DNA from: Parasphaerochaeta coccoides DSM 17374
GTDB taxonomy: Bacteria; Spirochaetota; Spirochaetia; Sphaerochaetales; Sphaerochaetaceae
DNA length: 64,000 bases
Direction: 5' to 3'
Assembly (NCBI RefSeq): GCF_000208385.1
Contig: NC_015436.1
Coordinates: 1,240,001-1,304,000, forward strand
Shown: positions 36,666-45,161 of the stretch, in pieces
How the letters are laid out: every line of letters starts with the position of its first letter
How positions within the stretch are numbered: the stretch's first letter is position 1
Program-made: the position numbers and the translations under genes
The notes under the pieces: model-generated
Told to the model about the DNA's origin: nothing
Database searches by the model: none
Seen by the model: the letters and a program-made list of their open reading frames with translations, nothing else

Positions 36666-37403
36666 TCAGGCATCCACCATAGTGCCTGCGGAATCGGACA
36701 CACAGTCAAGAGCTGTCCGTATCATAGGCTCCAGTCCGATCATTCTCTCCCCGTCAGACAGGCTTGCGCCAGTGACGCAGGAATCCGTCATGGTCAGGAT
36801 GGAGAGAGCTTTCCTGCCTGTCCATGCCGCCGTACTGTACAGGGCATAGGTCTCCATGTCCTGGACAAGAGCCCCCATGCGTGCCCATGTCTTCCAACTG
36901 TCTTCACCCAGAGCATTATATGAAGAAAAAAGGTCACTGGAAAACACCATGCCAGCATGGAAAGGAAAACCATGCTTCCGTGCTATCCCTACCGCCCTTT
37001 CCAGCAAAGAATATGTGACGGAAGGAGAATAGTTCCCTTCAAGTCTGTATTGCCGTGCCCATGCGGAATCAGTGCTGGCCGTGAGAGCGAACACGATATC
37101 CCCCGGCTCCACGTTTTTTTGAAGCCCTCCGGATGTTCCAATCCGTATGATGGCCTCCACCCCGTATTCAGTGTACAGCTCGTAAGCATAGATACCGGCG
37201 GAAGGTCCGCCCATGCCCCCGGACATGACAGATACCGGAACGCCCTTCCACGTCCCCGTGTAACCAGTCATGCCACGGATCCCAGTAACCTGCCGGGCAT
37301 TCTCCATGAAGTTCCGGGCGACATGGAGCGAACGTGCAGGATCACCGGGGAAAAGGACATAGGGAGCAAAATCTCCCTTGAACGCACTGTTGTGAGGCGT
37401 CAT
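36666..37403 (-). CDS. deoD: Purine nucleoside phosphorylase (hexameric DeoD type)
   Basis: The 245-residue NP-I family enzyme releases purine bases by phosphorolysis. It has the phosphate site VLFPGDPARS, SGGMGGPSAGIYAYEL, RIGTSGGLQ, and the substrate-site VQDMETYALY; TMTDSC carries the catalytic aspartate. The start overlaps the upstream permease stop (TGATG), so it is the last gene of the nucleoside uptake operon and would act on the imported nucleosides. Confidence 0.9.
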   Translation of the reverse strand: MTPHNSAFKGDFAPYVLFPGDPARSLHVARNFMENARQVTGIRGMTGYTGTWKGVPVSVMSGGMGGPSAGIYAYELYTEYGVEAIIRIGTSGGLQKNVEPGDIVFALTASTDSAWARQYRLEGNYSPSVTYSLLERAVGIARKHGFPFHAGMVFSSDLFSSYNALGEDSWKTWARMGALVQDMETYALYSTAAWTGRKALSILTMTDSCVTGASLSDGERMIGLEPMIRTALDCVSDSAGTMVDA

Positions 37404-38311
37404 CAGCTTGCACCCTTCTCATACGGCTGACCGGAAGCCAGAGGCGCGTAGTTCTTGCCACTGAAGACGACCAGAGCTATCAGGGTAATCAGGTACGGCA
37501 TGATGTTGAAGACTTCGGACGGCAACGCCTTGAGAGCCGGAATGCCGCCAGTAAACAGGTATAACGCCTGGGCAACGCCGAACAGCAAGGCGGCAGCCGC
37601 GACGCCTGCTGGCCGCCATCGACCGAAGGACACTGCGGCAAGAGCTATGAAGCCCCGTCCATTGATGGTGTTCGATGTGTACTGGATGGTCTGCGTCAGG
37701 ACAATGCAGCCTCCTGCAAGTCCCGCCAGGAAACCACTGGTCAGAACACCGAAATATCTGATGCCCTTGACGTTGATGCCTACACTGTCTGCCGCGCTGG
37801 GATGCTCTCCACACGCCCGCAGGTGCATGCCAAATGGTAGCCTATAGAGGACAAACCATGATAAAATAACAACCCCAATGGCAATATAGACAGTCGGATA
37901 GATGCCAAGGGCATCTGTCTGCATTCCCATGCGAAAGCCCCGCGTCCGGTCTGCCGAGAACAGCACCTGGGCAGCGAAGATTGTCACGCCGTCCGCCAGA
38001 AGGTTGATTCCCGTGCCACTGATAGTCTGGTTTGCTTTCAGGTTGATGGAGGCAAAAGCGTGGATGACAGAGAAAAGCATACCGACGAGCGAGCCAATCA
38101 GAAGCGCCAGCCATATGGAGGGAGCCCCCATTCCAGCCGTTTCCATCAGGACATGGGCAGAAGCCGTGGCGCAAGCCCCCAGTCCCATCAAACCTTCAAG
38201 GGCAATGTTCACCACGCCGGATCTCTCACAAATCATCCCTCCGATCGCAACGATCAAAATGGGAGAAACAATCATTAGTATGGAAGGAATTGCATTGAAA
38301 AACAGGTTCAT
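37403..38311 (-). CDS. Nucleoside ABC transporter permease (NupQ/YufQ-like)
   Basis: The 302-residue permease of the BMP-associated family has eight or so hydrophobic segments. GGMICERSGVVNIALEGLMGLGA is the typical opening, followed by LRACGEHPSAADSVGINV and NTINGRGFIALAAVSFG. It pairs with the next permease upstream and is coupled to deoD by overlapping stop and start. Confidence 0.9.
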   Translation of the reverse strand: MNLFFNAIPSILMIVSPILIVAIGGMICERSGVVNIALEGLMGLGACATASAHVLMETAGMGAPSIWLALLIGSLVGMLFSVIHAFASINLKANQTISGTGINLLADGVTIFAAQVLFSADRTRGFRMGMQTDALGIYPTVYIAIGVVILSWFVLYRLPFGMHLRACGEHPSAADSVGINVKGIRYFGVLTSGFLAGLAGGCIVLTQTIQYTSNTINGRGFIALAAVSFGRWRPAGVAAAALLFGVAQALYLFTGGIPALKALPSEVFNIMPYLITLIALVVFSGKNYAPLASGQPYEKGAS

Positions 38312-39432
38312 TTCGCCAGTACCTCCTTCTGTAGACGTTTCTTGTCATTCCACTGGCGGTACAGATCCAGCGCGGAACGCAGGGAGATGAAGACGACAAT
38401 CAATCCCTGTATGATGAATGTGATTTCTTTGGGAATCTGTTTGCCTTGCATCAAAGCCTGGGCATTCTTCAACATACCGAACAGAAAACCAGCGAGCATG
38501 GTTCCGATTGCCGTGTTGTTTCCCACAAGAGCTACAGCTATGCCGTTGAAACCGTAGTTGTCCATCCCCGATATGACCCTGCCGTATTTGAAAGAGCCCA
38601 GGGCGACAATGCCACCGGCAAGACCAGCAAAAGCACCGGCAAAAGCCATTGAAAGGGCAATGCTTTTCACCACCGGAATACCGCTGTTCCTGGCCGCTTC
38701 CTTGTTGAAGCCAGTAGCGCGCAGACCGAAGCCCAGGCTTGTCTTCTCCATGATGAACCAGTACAGCACCACGGCAATGATCATCAGGAAAAAACCAGAA
38801 TTCAGCAGGGAGTTGTTGGTCAATCGCTGGAGGAAGGAATTGTCAATTACCGCAGTCGTGGGAAAGTTGGCCGTGCGGAAAGTCGTAGCCCCAGGAAGCT
38901 GGAGACAGATGATGCGTGACAGATAGAGGGCAATGTAATTCAACATGATGGTAGAAACCACCTCCGATACCTCATACCGTGCCTTGAGCAGCCCAACTAC
39001 GCCTCCCCAGAGCGCACCAATCAACGTAGCGCACACTATGGCAAGGGCGGCATGCAAGAAAGGAACCTGCGGCCCAAGAAGCGCAATGACCTGAGCTACG
39101 GTCATCCCCATGATGTACTGTCCTTCTCCTCCTATGTTGAAAAGACCGGTACGGGCGGCGAATGCCAAGGAGAACCCGCATAGGATGAAGGGAACGGAAT
39201 AGTTCAGAGTCTCGCCTATGTACCTGACGTTCATCCTGCCGTTGTCAACATTGTAACCGGTCAATGCCTGGAGAATTGCCTTGTACAGGTTGAGGGGATT
39301 CCGTCCGACCAGAGCCACAAGGATTGTCCCGACCAGAAAACCAAGGAGCACGACCATGAGGGAGGTGAAGCCTTGGGAATCCATCAGGCGTCTGGATACG
39401 GACAGGGTTTTTCCGGAAAGTCTGTTCTTCAT
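38308..39432 (-). CDS. Nucleoside ABC transporter permease (NupP/YufP-like)
   Basis: The 374-residue second permease of the system carries AFAARTGLFNIGGEGQYIMG and RATGFNKEAARNSGIPV, the characteristic blocks of this permease family, plus SGMDNYGFNGIAVALVGNN. Overlaps of 4 bases on both sides show a tightly coupled operon. Confidence 0.9.
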   Translation of the reverse strand: MKNRLSGKTLSVSRRLMDSQGFTSLMVVLLGFLVGTILVALVGRNPLNLYKAILQALTGYNVDNGRMNVRYIGETLNYSVPFILCGFSLAFAARTGLFNIGGEGQYIMGMTVAQVIALLGPQVPFLHAALAIVCATLIGALWGGVVGLLKARYEVSEVVSTIMLNYIALYLSRIICLQLPGATTFRTANFPTTAVIDNSFLQRLTNNSLLNSGFFLMIIAVVLYWFIMEKTSLGFGLRATGFNKEAARNSGIPVVKSIALSMAFAGAFAGLAGGIVALGSFKYGRVISGMDNYGFNGIAVALVGNNTAIGTMLAGFLFGMLKNAQALMQGKQIPKEITFIIQGLIVVFISLRSALDLYRQWNDKKRLQKEVLAK

Positions 39433-40970
39433 ACTGTATGTACTCCTCCCTCGTTCTTCCTTGTCCCGGCCATCATCAGGCCGATATCGTGTTCAGTGAC
39501 TTCTCCCTGCGCGAATATTCCCACGATGCTTCCCTTGCTGATTGTGGCAATTGTATCGCATAGGTTCATGATTTCATCAAGCTCGAATGAGATGAGCAGG
39601 ATGGCTTTGCCTTTGTCACGTTCCGCTATGAGGCGTCCACGGATATACTCGATGGCTCCTACGTCAAGGCCGCGTGTAGGCTGGGCGACCAAAAGAACCT
39701 GGGGCGACAGTTCAATCTCACGGGCGACAATGACTTTCTGCTGGTTTCCTCCCGACAGACTTCCCGCCGGTGTGGCGGTTCCTTGCCCTGCCCGGATATC
39801 AAATTCCTTGATGAGGCGGACGCCACGCTCATCCATCGCCGGATGGTTGAGAATGCCATAGGATGCACTGAAGGGTCCCTTGAAGTAATCCTTCAGAGTG
39901 ATGTTCTCTCCAATGCTGAAGGGCCCGACAAGCCCGTGTTTCTGCCTGTCTTCAGGAATATGCCCCAGTCCGCGCTCTATCCTCTCGCGTATGGTCATGT
40001 CGGAGATATCCTTGCCGTCCAAGAGAATCTGCCCGGAAGCAATGGGGGACAATCCGGTGAGACCATACATCAGCTCGGACTGACCGTTGCCATCAACACC
40101 GGCAATGCCGACGATTTCTCCAGCATGTACATCAATGGATAAGTCATTCACCTTGACCGTATCCAGTGCGTCCTTCACCGTGAGATTCCTGATGGAAAGG
40201 ACGACATTGCCTGCGTGCAAGGGTTTCTTCTTTATGGAAAATTCAACAGAGCGTCCGACCATCATCTCGGCCAGCTGTCTTTCGCTGACATCAGCAACGG
40301 TCACTGTATTTATTGACTTTCCCCGCCGCAGGACGGTGCAACGGTCAGCGACGGCTTTAATTTCTTTCAACTTATGGGTGATGAGGATGATAGTCTTCCC
40401 TTCTTTCTTCAAGAGACGGATTATGTCCATCAGCTCGTCTATTTCCTGGGGAGTCAGCACTGCGGTCGGCTCATCGAAGATGATGATGTCCGCATTGCGG
40501 TACAGTGTCTTCAATATCTCGACCCGCTGCTGCTGTCCCACGGTGATATCCTCGACCAAAGCATCCGCATCAACGTGCAGTCCGTATTGCTCTGAGATTT
40601 GCTCTACGCGCTTGCGTGCGCTGCCAAGATCCAGAAGCCCGAACCGTGAGCGCGGCTCCATGCCCAGGACAATGTTTTCCGTAACCGTGTAATTGTGAAC
40701 CAGCTTGAAGTGTTGGTGAACCATGCCGATGCCCAGTTCCGTAGCGACATTCGGACTGAAAATCTTCACATCATCGCCGCGCAGACGGATTGTGCCCGCA
40801 TCGGGACTGTATGAACCGAAAAGGACGGACATCAATGTTGATTTCCCCGCCCCGTTCTCGCCCAGAAGGGCATGCACCTCATTCTCTTTCACCTGTAGGG
40901 TGATATTGTCATTCGCAATGATGCCTGGGAACGTCTTGGTGATGTCCAGCATCTCTATGGCATATCCCAT
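39429..40970 (-). CDS. Nucleoside ABC transporter ATPase with two ABC domains (NupO/YufO-like)
   Basis: The 513-residue protein has two ATP-binding cassettes. The first has Walker A LLGENGAGKSTLMSVLFG and Walker B IIFDEPTAVLTP. The second is degenerate at Walker A (GIAGVDGNGQSELMYGL) but has LSGGNQQKVIVARE and VAQPTRGLD. Such tandem ATPases serve BMP-type nucleoside and sugar importers. It overlaps the downstream permease by 4 bases. 163 bases with a strong hairpin separate it from the binding-protein gene. Confidence 0.92.
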   Translation of the reverse strand: MGYAIEMLDITKTFPGIIANDNITLQVKENEVHALLGENGAGKSTLMSVLFGSYSPDAGTIRLRGDDVKIFSPNVATELGIGMVHQHFKLVHNYTVTENIVLGMEPRSRFGLLDLGSARKRVEQISEQYGLHVDADALVEDITVGQQQRVEILKTLYRNADIIIFDEPTAVLTPQEIDELMDIIRLLKKEGKTIILITHKLKEIKAVADRCTVLRRGKSINTVTVADVSERQLAEMMVGRSVEFSIKKKPLHAGNVVLSIRNLTVKDALDTVKVNDLSIDVHAGEIVGIAGVDGNGQSELMYGLTGLSPIASGQILLDGKDISDMTIRERIERGLGHIPEDRQKHGLVGPFSIGENITLKDYFKGPFSASYGILNHPAMDERGVRLIKEFDIRAGQGTATPAGSLSGGNQQKVIVAREIELSPQVLLVAQPTRGLDVGAIEYIRGRLIAERDKGKAILLISFELDEIMNLCDTIATISKGSIVGIFAQGEVTEHDIGLMMAGTRKNEGGVHTV

Positions 40971-41041
40971 CCGGGTCCCTCCTTATGATGCAATGCCATG
41001 CCTCCCCGGCATGGAACCGCATGATTCATGTTCCAAGGAAA

Positions 41042-41065
41042 CCGGCACGTGGTGAAGCGTGCCGG
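41042..41065 (-). promoter_or_regulatory. Hairpin between the BMP gene and the transporter ATPase
   Basis: Perfect 8-bp stem CCGGCACG / CGTGCCGG with an 8-base loop, followed on the transcript by TTTCCTT. It sits about 70 bases after the bmp stop. It may act as a leaky terminator or 3' stabiliser so that more binding protein than transporter is made. Confidence 0.6.
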
Positions 41066-41133
41066 CATGATCTTTTTCCTGCGCGTCGGGTTTTCAGGTC
41101 ACCGCCACGGAAGGAATGGACAATGGGATTCTA

Positions 41134-42237
41134 TCAGTCGTCACGAGCAGACAGTCCGGCGGGGGCAGCGTTGTTCGCCAATGCTTCCTTGTACGTGCCA
41201 TAAATGGTAATCTTGCCATTGATGATGTCCGCCTTGGCCGCCTCGACCTGCGCAATGACATTCTTGCTCAGCTCAGGATTGGCAGCGGAATACCCTACGC
41301 CGTCATCGGCAAGGGACATGGCAACCACTGTGCCGGTGAATGTTCCGTTCTCAACCGCATGGAGCGCATAGAGGCTTGAACTCTCCACCTTCTTGATCAT
41401 CGAAGTCAGGACACTGCTCTTGGTGCCATCATAGAGGCCGTCGGCGTACTGGTCGGAGTCAACTCCGATTGCCCATACGTTCCTGCCCTGCGCCCTGTAT
41501 TCCTTGGCCTGGGCAATGGTTCCGTTGCCGCTTCCGCCAGCAGCACTGTAGACAGCGTAGACACCAGTATCATACCAGCTCTTTGCCTGTGCTTTTGCCA
41601 GTTCGGGCTTGCCCCAGTCATTGGTGTAATAGTCAACGATGGGAGCATTGGGGAATACTGAACGGATTCCCTGGATGTAGCCCATCTCGAACTTGGTAAT
41701 CGTTGCACCGGGAACTCCGCCGATGAAGCCGAAGCGCGGATTGGCTATGCCGTCTTCCTTAGCCTGGAGAGCGGCGACCATGCCGACCAGGTACGAACCC
41801 TGCTCTTCACGGTAGACGAAGTTCATCACGTTGGGCTGGGTGACGTAATCGACATCGACAATCATGAAATTCTGGTCAGGATACAGAGGAGCGACTTCAT
41901 TGAGAGAGTCCGCCCATGTGAAGCCAGTGACAGCAATCAGATCATAACCTTCGTCAGCAGCCTGCTTGAGGTTGGGGATATACATATCCTGCGTCTGGGC
42001 AGTCACGACATCGTAGAACGCACCTCTGCGGGATGTATTGCCCCCGGTATCTCCGTAGAACTCGACGATGCCTCTCCACGCAGCCGCGTTGAAAGACTTG
42101 TCGTCAATTCCTGTAGCATCGGTCAGCAGACGGATTGTAGGTTTTCCGCCAGGTACAACCGGTGTTTCCTTGGCTCCCCCGGCAAATACGGAAAAGCCGA
42201 CGGTGAGGATAAGTAACAAAGCCAGGATTCTTTTCAT
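41134..42237 (-). CDS. BMP-family nucleoside-binding periplasmic protein
   Basis: The 367-residue receptor has the family opening IRLLTDATGIDDKSFNAAAWRGI, then TGFTWADSLNEVAP, EEQGSYLVGMVAAL, FGFIGGVPGATI and AAGGSGNGTI. The relatives PnrA (Treponema) and BmpA-D (Borrelia) bind purine nucleosides. The signal peptide ends SVFAGGAKE, without a lipobox cysteine. AAGGAG lies 9 bases before the ATG. It is the first gene of the nucleoside uptake operon. Confidence 0.92.
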   Translation of the reverse strand: MKRILALLLILTVGFSVFAGGAKETPVVPGGKPTIRLLTDATGIDDKSFNAAAWRGIVEFYGDTGGNTSRRGAFYDVVTAQTQDMYIPNLKQAADEGYDLIAVTGFTWADSLNEVAPLYPDQNFMIVDVDYVTQPNVMNFVYREEQGSYLVGMVAALQAKEDGIANPRFGFIGGVPGATITKFEMGYIQGIRSVFPNAPIVDYYTNDWGKPELAKAQAKSWYDTGVYAVYSAAGGSGNGTIAQAKEYRAQGRNVWAIGVDSDQYADGLYDGTKSSVLTSMIKKVESSSLYALHAVENGTFTGTVVAMSLADDGVGYSAANPELSKNVIAQVEAAKADIINGKITIYGTYKEALANNAAPAGLSARDD

Positions 42238-42392
42238 AAGATATTCTCCTTAATCGTAGTGAAATGAAAATGATGCCTGTAAAGTGTACCAAAACTTCCG
42301 CGGGAATGATAGCTTTTTGTTCGTCGGAAACATTCTGCGCGCTCATCCCGTGGTACTTCATCCTGTGCGCCCGGTTTCCCGCCTTGTCCAAC

Positions 42393-42409
42393 GTACCGCC
42401 ATTTGGTAC
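42393..42409. promoter_or_regulatory. Candidate operator in the bmp-ecf divergent region
   Basis: GTACC-N7-GGTAC is a perfect 5-bp dyad; a related TGTACC half-site lies at about 42285. It is located between the two divergent operons, with no other support. Confidence 0.3.
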
Positions 42410-42452
42410 AGTCATGATGCTCTCAATGACAAGAATAGGAATAGGATACAGA

Positions 42453-43216
42453 TGCGGAATGATGCCCTTCTGACAGTACATGGACTCTCATATGATGTTT
42501 CCGGCGTGAAGATACTCCATGACGTTTCTTTTTCCCTTCCCCGTCATTCCCTGACAGTGATGACTGGACGGAACGGTTCCGGCAAGAGTATGCTGCTCAG
42601 GGCAATAAAAGGCTTGGCGCAACCGCGGAAAGGAACAATCATCCTGGACGGAGAAAACCTTTCATCCATGCCGTCCCGCCGCAACAGGAACATCGGCCTG
42701 GTATTCCAGGACGCGGACACCCAGATCGTCGGCCAGACAGTGAAACGTGACATATTGTTCGGGCTGGAGAATCTCAGGCTCGACTACGCAGAGAAAGAAG
42801 CTCGCTTTACTGATGTCGCAGCCCTCATGGGGCTGGAAGAAAAGCTCGGCCAGAGGCCGCGCACATTGTCTGGAGGAGAAAAGAGACGGCTGGCCATTGC
42901 GGGTATCCTTGCCATGAAACCACTCCTGCTCATGTTGGACGAACCCTTCGCCAACCTCGATTATCCAGGCATCATCCATGTCCTGAAAGCCCTCATCGCC
43001 CTGCGGGAGGCCGGACATACCCTGCTTGTAGTGACCCACGATTGTGACAAGATACTGTACCATGCCGACCGGGTCCTGTTGCTTGAGAAAGGCAGGATAA
43101 TCATGGATAATTCCCCCTCCGAAGCACTTGAAAGTCTCATGGCTCATGATGTCCACATTCCTACCTATGGCGGTCATCCCGTGCCTTTGGAGGAACTGAC
43201 ATGCCTGAAAGTCTGA
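42453..43216 (+). CDS. ECF-type transporter ATPase (EcfA/CbiO/BioM family)
   Basis: The 254-residue ABC ATPase has Walker A TGRNGSGKSMLLRAI, the Q-loop phrase NIGLVFQDADTQIVGQTV typical of ECF ATPases, signature LSGGEKRRLAIAG and Walker B LLLMLDEPFANLD. It energises vitamin or metal uptake with the EcfT protein encoded next. The start at 42453 has only a weak AGGATA site. No S component (substrate-binding membrane protein) is encoded nearby. Confidence 0.88.
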
Positions 43217-43929
43217 TATTCCATTATCGGCAGGTTCCCTCCTTCATTGGACGGCTTCATCCTCTGGCAAAGCTGGGACTGCTGATGTGCCTTTCCGTAA
43301 TCCTTTCCGGCGCATCCCCCGGCATGACGGCATTCATTGGTTTCCTGCTTGTCATCACGGCATTTTCCATACGGCTGCCCATCTTGAGGGTTGCCAGGGA
43401 ATGTCTTTTCTTTCTTGTCCTGGCCTGTGCCATGGGTCTGAGCCACTGGTTCTCCAGTCACGATCTTATCCTTTCGGTCACTGTCGCAGCACGTTTTCTC
43501 CTCATTGTCATGGGAGGAATCATCATGGCGGATACTACGGCACCTGATGATATGGCGCGGGCGGTCGGCACCGCGCTCTCCTGGATACCAGGGCTCAAAA
43601 GCTGGAGACTTGCCTCGACCATGGAGCTGACAATCAGCATCATCCCCCTGATTTTTGATGTCGCCATCCAGAGCCGGGAAGCGCGCACGGCACGGGGAGA
43701 AAGAGGGTGGCGGCATCCCGTGCGCAGGATATCAGGATACGTGATGACGCTCTTTGTTCTTCTTCTTGACAAGATGGAGGATATGTCCGTTGCCCTGGAG
43801 GGACGTTCATTTGAACCTGACACTCCCCGTCCGGGAATAAAATGGCATTTTCAGGATACCTTGTTCTTTTTTTGTAGCCTGGTCGTCCTTGCAGGTGCTA
43901 TTCTTTACGAAAGAAACATATGTACATGA
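43201..43929 (+). CDS. ECF transporter transmembrane protein EcfT
   Basis: The 242-residue membrane protein opens with RLHPLAKLGLLMCLSVILSG, and has the coupling motif SREARTARGERG and MEDMSVALEGRSF, the two Arg-containing helices that contact the ATPases. It overlaps the ATPase gene by 16 bases. The ATPase-EcfT pair lacks a dedicated S subunit, so it either serves several S proteins encoded elsewhere or works with one distant partner. Confidence 0.88.
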   Translation: MPESLIFHYRQVPSFIGRLHPLAKLGLLMCLSVILSGASPGMTAFIGFLLVITAFSIRLPILRVARECLFFLVLACAMGLSHWFSSHDLILSVTVAARFLLIVMGGIIMADTTAPDDMARAVGTALSWIPGLKSWRLASTMELTISIIPLIFDVAIQSREARTARGERGWRHPVRRISGYVMTLFVLLLDKMEDMSVALEGRSFEPDTPRPGIKWHFQDTLFFFCSLVVLAGAILYERNICT

Positions 43930-43962
43930 TGTACGCACATAATGTATTCACATGATGCACGC
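43924..43962 (+). repeat. Three tandem 13-base imperfect repeats before the 5-FCL gene
   Basis: ACATGATGTACGC, ACATAATGTATTC and ACATGATGCACGC follow each other without a gap. The first is embedded in a perfect palindrome GTACAT-G-ATGTAC (43922-43934) that includes the ecfT stop. The array ends just before the GGAGG of the next gene. It is possibly an operator array. Confidence 0.6.
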
Positions 43963-43976
43963 TGGAGGATGCCGAT

Positions 43977-44603
43977 ATGGACGGGAAACCGGATGGAGAA
44001 TCTGGCCGAGATACGTTGCAGGAAAAGAAAAAACTCAGGTCGCAAATTAAGGAACTGCTCCGGCAGAACCCTGGGACAGAGCAGGACAACAGGAGCCTGA
44101 TATCCCATCTGCTGACCAGCTCATACTGGGGAAAAGCTGAACAAGTCTTCCTTTTCCTGCCGCATATCGGAGAGCCTGATATCTCCGGCCTCATTGCCAT
44201 CGCCATGGCGGAAGGCAAGACAGTAGCGGCTCCGCACTGTCATGAGGAAACCATGTTCTTTCATGAAGTCTTTTCCGACTGGATTGATACGACGATTCCA
44301 TCATCCTTTGGAATCCAGGAGCCGGACACGGCTTCTGCGCCCTTGGTCACCATCAGCCCGACAACGTTGCTCCTTGTTCCGGGACGAGCCTTCTCCTGGG
44401 ACGGCAAACGGTTGGGACGGGGAAAAAGCTATTACGACACATTCATCGCCTCCATTCCTGACGGTCAGAAACCGATGGTGATGGGCGTATGCTGGTCATG
44501 GCAAGTCTTCGAGGATATTCCGACATGGGAGCTTGACCAGCCTATGCAGGCCCTTCTCACCGAGAAGGGAATCCACAAGGTGAATCAGACCCCTCCGGCA
44601 TGA
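43977..44603 (+). CDS. 5-formyltetrahydrofolate cyclo-ligase
   Basis: The 208-residue enzyme converts 5-formyl-THF to 5,10-methenyl-THF with ATP, returning stored folate to the one-carbon pool. The family signature is VPGRAFSWDGKRLGRGKSYYD, with FLFLPHIGEPDI near the middle and a basic N-terminal KKKLRSQIKELL helix. GGAGG lies 8 bases before the ATG. It follows ecfT by 47 bases, which hints that the ECF module could take up a folate. Its 3' end overlaps the convergent EIIA gene by 47 bases. Confidence 0.9.
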   Translation: MDGKPDGESGRDTLQEKKKLRSQIKELLRQNPGTEQDNRSLISHLLTSSYWGKAEQVFLFLPHIGEPDISGLIAIAMAEGKTVAAPHCHEETMFFHEVFSDWIDTTIPSSFGIQEPDTASAPLVTISPTTLLLVPGRAFSWDGKRLGRGKSYYDTFIASIPDGQKPMVMGVCWSWQVFEDIPTWELDQPMQALLTEKGIHKVNQTPPA

Positions 44604-45111
44604 GTTCATCAAGCAAAGCCAGGAAACGGACACAGGAAGCGGGCATTGTGACGTCGGCGTCTTTGGGGAACATTGTTTCCCATGCAGAGACATATTCTAC
44701 CAAGTCTGTCCGTACCGAGACATCACGGACAGCGCGTAGTATCCGGGAAAGAATCCGCAGATAGTCCATCTGGAGCGTGGGCGAGCTGGCTATCACGAAC
44801 AAAAGATGCACCGGATTCCCGTCAACGGCTCCATAATCCACACCTTCGACGGAAACTCCCAGACCGACACGTATGTCTTTCAGGAAACGAACCTTGCCAT
44901 GGGCTATCGCAACGCCATGCCCTATGCCGGTCGTCCCCATTTTCTCCCTACGCCTTACTATCCGTTTGAATTCATCCAAATCGGGAAAATCAGCGAATGC
45001 GGGGCTATGTTCGATGACCTCGTCCATGGCTTCATATTTGCCATGAGAAAAAATCCTGCACGGCAGGGACGGGCATGTGAAGTTCGTATCCACGGTAAAA
45101 ATATAGCCCAT
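44557..45111 (-). CDS. PTS EIIA type-2 domain protein (PtsN/FruA-like)
   Basis: A phosphocarrier of the fructose/mannitol/nitrogen PTS class. The phosphorylated histidine lies in TGIGHGVAIAHGKV; the GLGVSVEGVDYGAVDGNPVHLLFVI strand region is standard. A stand-alone EIIA without membrane EIIBC is more likely regulatory (PtsN-like) than a sugar carrier. The ATG at 45111 is inside the 3' arm of a 15-bp hairpin and there is no ribosome binding site; later starts such as an in-frame GTG cannot be excluded. The 3' end overlaps the convergent 5-FCL gene. Confidence 0.82.
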   Translation of the reverse strand: MGYIFTVDTNFTCPSLPCRIFSHGKYEAMDEVIEHSPAFADFPDLDEFKRIVRRREKMGTTGIGHGVAIAHGKVRFLKDIRVGLGVSVEGVDYGAVDGNPVHLLFVIASSPTLQMDYLRILSRILRAVRDVSVRTDLVEYVSAWETMFPKDADVTMPASCVRFLALLDELMPEGSDSPCGFPSR

Positions 45112-45140
45112 GGTCGCTTGCTCATGCAAGCGACCATGGG
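45107..45140 (-). terminator. 15-bp perfect hairpin covering the EIIA start codon
   Basis: CCCATGGTCGCTTGC (45107-45121), loop TCAT, GCAAGCGACCATGGG (45126-45140). On the minus strand it is followed by CTATATTTTT, so it has the form of a terminator for nfnB. At the same time its 3' arm contains the first ATG of the EIIA gene. It could terminate, or block EIIA translation until opened. Confidence 0.7.
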
Positions 45141-45161
45141 TCTCAATCAGTAAAAGGACTG

